The notes below the pieces were generated by a model. It did no database searches, was not told where the DNA came from, and was given only the letters and a program-made list of their open reading frames with translations. Positions 31,122-32,912 of a DNA stretch of 32,912 nt are shown here, piece after piece. The DNA is from Oscillospiraceae bacterium (GTDB lineage Bacteria; Bacillota_A; Clostridia; Oscillospirales; WRJC01). The DNA is taken from the NCBI GenBank assembly GCA_009782405.1, contig WRJC01000032.1, positions 1 through 32,912 on the forward strand. The letters run 5' to 3'. Positions within the stretch are counted from its first letter, which is position 1; each line of letters starts with the position of its first letter. The position numbers and the translations under genes are program-made.

Positions 31122-32378
31122 CTACCTGACCTGGCCCTCGCCGTCGATCAGATACTTCACCGTGGTCAGCTCCTTTGCGCCCACCGGGCCCCTGGCGTGG
31201 AGCTTGGAGGTCGATATGCCGATCTCCGCGCCGAAGCCGAATTCCTCCCCGTCGGTGAATCTGGTCGACACGTTCGCATAGACCGCCACGGCGTCGACTT
31301 TCGCCTGAAATTCCCGCGCGTTTTTCATGTCGTTGGTGATTATCGCCTCGCTGTGCCTGGTGTTGTATTTGTTGATATGCGCGATTGCTTCGTGCACGTC
31401 GGCCACCACCTTGACCGCCACTATGAAATCCAAGTATTCGGCATAGTAATCCTCTTCGGTCGCGGGTACCGCCTCAGCCAATATTTCGCAGGTCAGCTCG
31501 CAGCCCCTGATTTCGGCGTTCAGCTCGTCGAGCCGCCGTTTTAAAACAGGCAGGAACTCTTTGTAGATCGCTTCGGAGACAAGCACCGTTTCGACCGCGT
31601 TGCACACCGAGGGCCGCGCCTTTGATCGCATTGCCACGTTTGCCGCCATTTCGAAATCCGCGTCGTAATCCACGTATATGTGGCAATTGCCCACGCCGGT
31701 TTCGATCACGGGGATTTTGGAGTTTTCGGCAACATTGGCGATCAGCGAGGCGTTGCCCCTGGGTATGAGCAAATCGATTTTTCCGTGCTGCCTCATGAGT
31801 ATGTTCGCGCTCTCGCGGGTGATGTCCTCGACTTTCTGCACGCAGTTTTCGTCGAATCCCGCCTCTTTCAAGGCCTGCCTGATGATCCCGGCGAGGGCGA
31901 GGTCAGAGTTCACGGCCTCCTTCCCCCCGCGCAAAATAACCGCATTGCCGGATTTTATGCACAAGGCGGCCGCATCGACGGTGACGTTCGGGCGCGATTC
32001 GTAAATCATGGCCACGACTCCCAAGGGCACGCTCACGCGCCTGATCGATAGGCCGCTCGGACGGCTCCAGAGCTCGCCGCCGCCAAGCGGATCGGGCAGG
32101 CTCACGACTTTGAGCAGCGCAGAGGCGATATTTTTTATCCGGGTTTCGTCGAGCCGGAGGCGGTCGACCATGGCCGGGGCGATATTGTTTTCGTTGGCTT
32201 TTGAGATGTCGATTTTGTTTTTTTCGATGATTTGCGCGATGGATTCCGGCTTTTGCAAGTTGTCCGAGAGTATCTTCAGCGCTTCGTTTCTTTTGGTCAG
32301 CGTGGACTGCGCGAGCCCGTGCGAAGCCTCTCTCGCCTTGCCGCAGAGACCGGCGATATATTTTTCGAGGTCAATCAT
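31122..32378 (-). CDS. proA: Gamma-glutamyl phosphate reductase
   Basis: A 418-residue NADPH-dependent gamma-glutamyl phosphate reductase (EC 1.2.1.41), second step of proline synthesis in the cytosol. Features are VPLGVVAMIYESRPNVTVDAAALC, GNAVILRGGKEA, LIPRGNASLIANV, IETGVGNCHIYVD, and the catalytic Cys259 in SKARPSVCNAVET. The C-terminus is FGAEIGISTSKLHARGPVGAKELTT. Start 32378 (MIDLEKY) with GGAG upstream; it overlaps zapA by 8 nt. No proB was found in the window. Confidence 0.95.
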   Translation of the reverse strand: MIDLEKYIAGLCGKAREASHGLAQSTLTKRNEALKILSDNLQKPESIAQIIEKNKIDISKANENNIAPAMVDRLRLDETRIKNIASALLKVVSLPDPLGGGELWSRPSGLSIRRVSVPLGVVAMIYESRPNVTVDAAALCIKSGNAVILRGGKEAVNSDLALAGIIRQALKEAGFDENCVQKVEDITRESANILMRQHGKIDLLIPRGNASLIANVAENSKIPVIETGVGNCHIYVDYDADFEMAANVAMRSKARPSVCNAVETVLVSEAIYKEFLPVLKRRLDELNAEIRGCELTCEILAEAVPATEEDYYAEYLDFIVAVKVVADVHEAIAHINKYNTRHSEAIITNDMKNAREFQAKVDAVAVYANVSTRFTDGEEFGFGAEIGISTSKLHARGPVGAKELTTVKYLIDGEGQVR

Positions 32379-32724
32379 TTTCCTTTTCTCCTTCATCCGC
32401 GAGCTCCGCATTTTTTTGCGGCTTGCCCGATTTTTGCCGTTCATAGATCGAAAGTTTTTTGTTGAGCGAGGCGATTTCATCGACGTACATAGTGATTTGT
32501 TTTCTCATGTTGTCGTTGTTGTTGGCGAGCTTCCTGTTTCTGTCGCATAAATCGAGGCAGGCCAAAACGGCGGCGTCGGCTTTCGAAATCCTCAGGTTTG
32601 AATAAGTGGTGGTCTCTATCATCTGGTTTATTTCGGTGGCCAGCGACTGCACGTATTCATCGGTTTCTTCGGACAGGAGAGCGTATTCCTTGTCGCAAAG
32701 CTCGACAGTGATTTTGTTTTTCAT
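32371..32724 (-). CDS. zapA: Cell division protein ZapA
   Basis: A 117-residue ZapA-like protein, which bundles FtsZ filaments at the division site. The N-terminus KITVELCDKEYALLSEETDEYVQSLATEIN and the ISKADAAVLACLDLCDRNRK segment are typical, followed by a coiled coil (NMRKQITMYVDEIASLNKKLSIYERQ) and a charged tail. AAAGGA precedes the ATG. Overlap with proA suggests cotranscription, probably from a TATAAT at 32801-32806 (minus strand) with a poor -35 (TTTATT). Confidence 0.9.
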   Translation of the reverse strand: MKNKITVELCDKEYALLSEETDEYVQSLATEINQMIETTTYSNLRISKADAAVLACLDLCDRNRKLANNNDNMRKQITMYVDEIASLNKKLSIYERQKSGKPQKNAELADEGEKEND

Positions 32725-32898
32725 TGATAAATCTTTCCTTTCTTTTCTCGCGCTGTTAATATTTTCTTAACCTATTCGGCGGCGAATTCGTGTATGATAT
32801 ATTATAATACATTTTTTCGATTTAATAAAGGGTTTTTAAAAAAAAAATTGCCAAATATCGAAAATTATGCCGCAAAATCATTTTTTGGGAGTGGAAAA

Positions 32899-32912
32899 GT
32901 GGACAAACTGGA
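32899..32912 (+). CDS. Possible start of a divergent gene, cut by window edge
   Basis: GTG GAC AAA CTG preceded by GGGAG 7 nt upstream. Only four codons are visible, so no product can be named; it could be chance. Confidence 0.25.

Overview
The window looks like a chromosomal segment of an anaerobic, low-to-moderate GC Firmicute of the Clostridia type. The grounds are strong AGGAGG-like ribosome binding sites, near-consensus sigma-A promoters with 17-nt spacers, a T-box leader, ferredoxin and C_GCAxxG_C_C redox proteins, a clostridial-style PD-(D/E)XK transposase-family protein, ZapA beside proA, and two lipoproteins with lipoboxes. No tRNA, rRNA or CRISPR array was seen. Base composition is uneven: a G-rich ABC ATPase at the left edge, AT-rich accessory genes (about 0.7-3.3 kb), an intermediate aromatic operon, and a GC-richer carbohydrate region (about 19-31 kb).

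Layout. 1-3.3 kb: truncated ABC exporter ATPase, PD-(D/E)XK protein, DUF2500-like membrane protein, and an XRE-TPR regulator with a consensus promoter. 3.3-3.66 kb: a non-coding stretch with GC hairpins. 3.66-12.1 kb, minus strand: a compact operon for the common aromatic pathway plus the tyrosine branch. Its order from the promoter is DAHP synthase, prephenate dehydrogenase, aroB, aroA, aroC, chorismate mutase, an aroE-aroK fusion, type II dehydroquinase, and an Fpg/Nei-like protein lacking key residues. Its leader is a T-box riboswitch whose specifier reads TAC (Tyr). Its promoter lies inside the 3' end of a RAYT (REP-associated tyrosine transposase) ORF that itself carries two REP-like palindromes.

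12.9-16.6 kb: a small redox module (zinc-ribbon-like protein, ferredoxin, divergent Crp/Fnr regulator with a perfect 123-bp internal tandem duplication), an orphan MNT nucleotidyltransferase with a possible truncated HEPN partner, a GNAT acetyltransferase, a DUF2271 lipoprotein and a Cys-containing unknown protein.

16.6-31.1 kb: a carbohydrate-processing region. Two minus-strand enzymes (a large GH67N/GH20b-like protein and a GH-A clan hydrolase) are followed, after a lipoprotein, a GyrI-like protein, a C_GCAxxG_C_C protein and an MBL hydrolase, by a plus-strand operon: GH5-like enzyme, DUF4838 protein, and an SUMF1-fold domain fused to a TIM-barrel glycosidase-like domain. A ThuA-like protein and an MFS transporter are divergent beside it. 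None of these enzymes has a visible signal peptide, which suggests that an imported oligosaccharide or glycoside is processed in the cytosol. 31.1-32.7 kb: proA and zapA. The right edge may hold the first codons of another gene.
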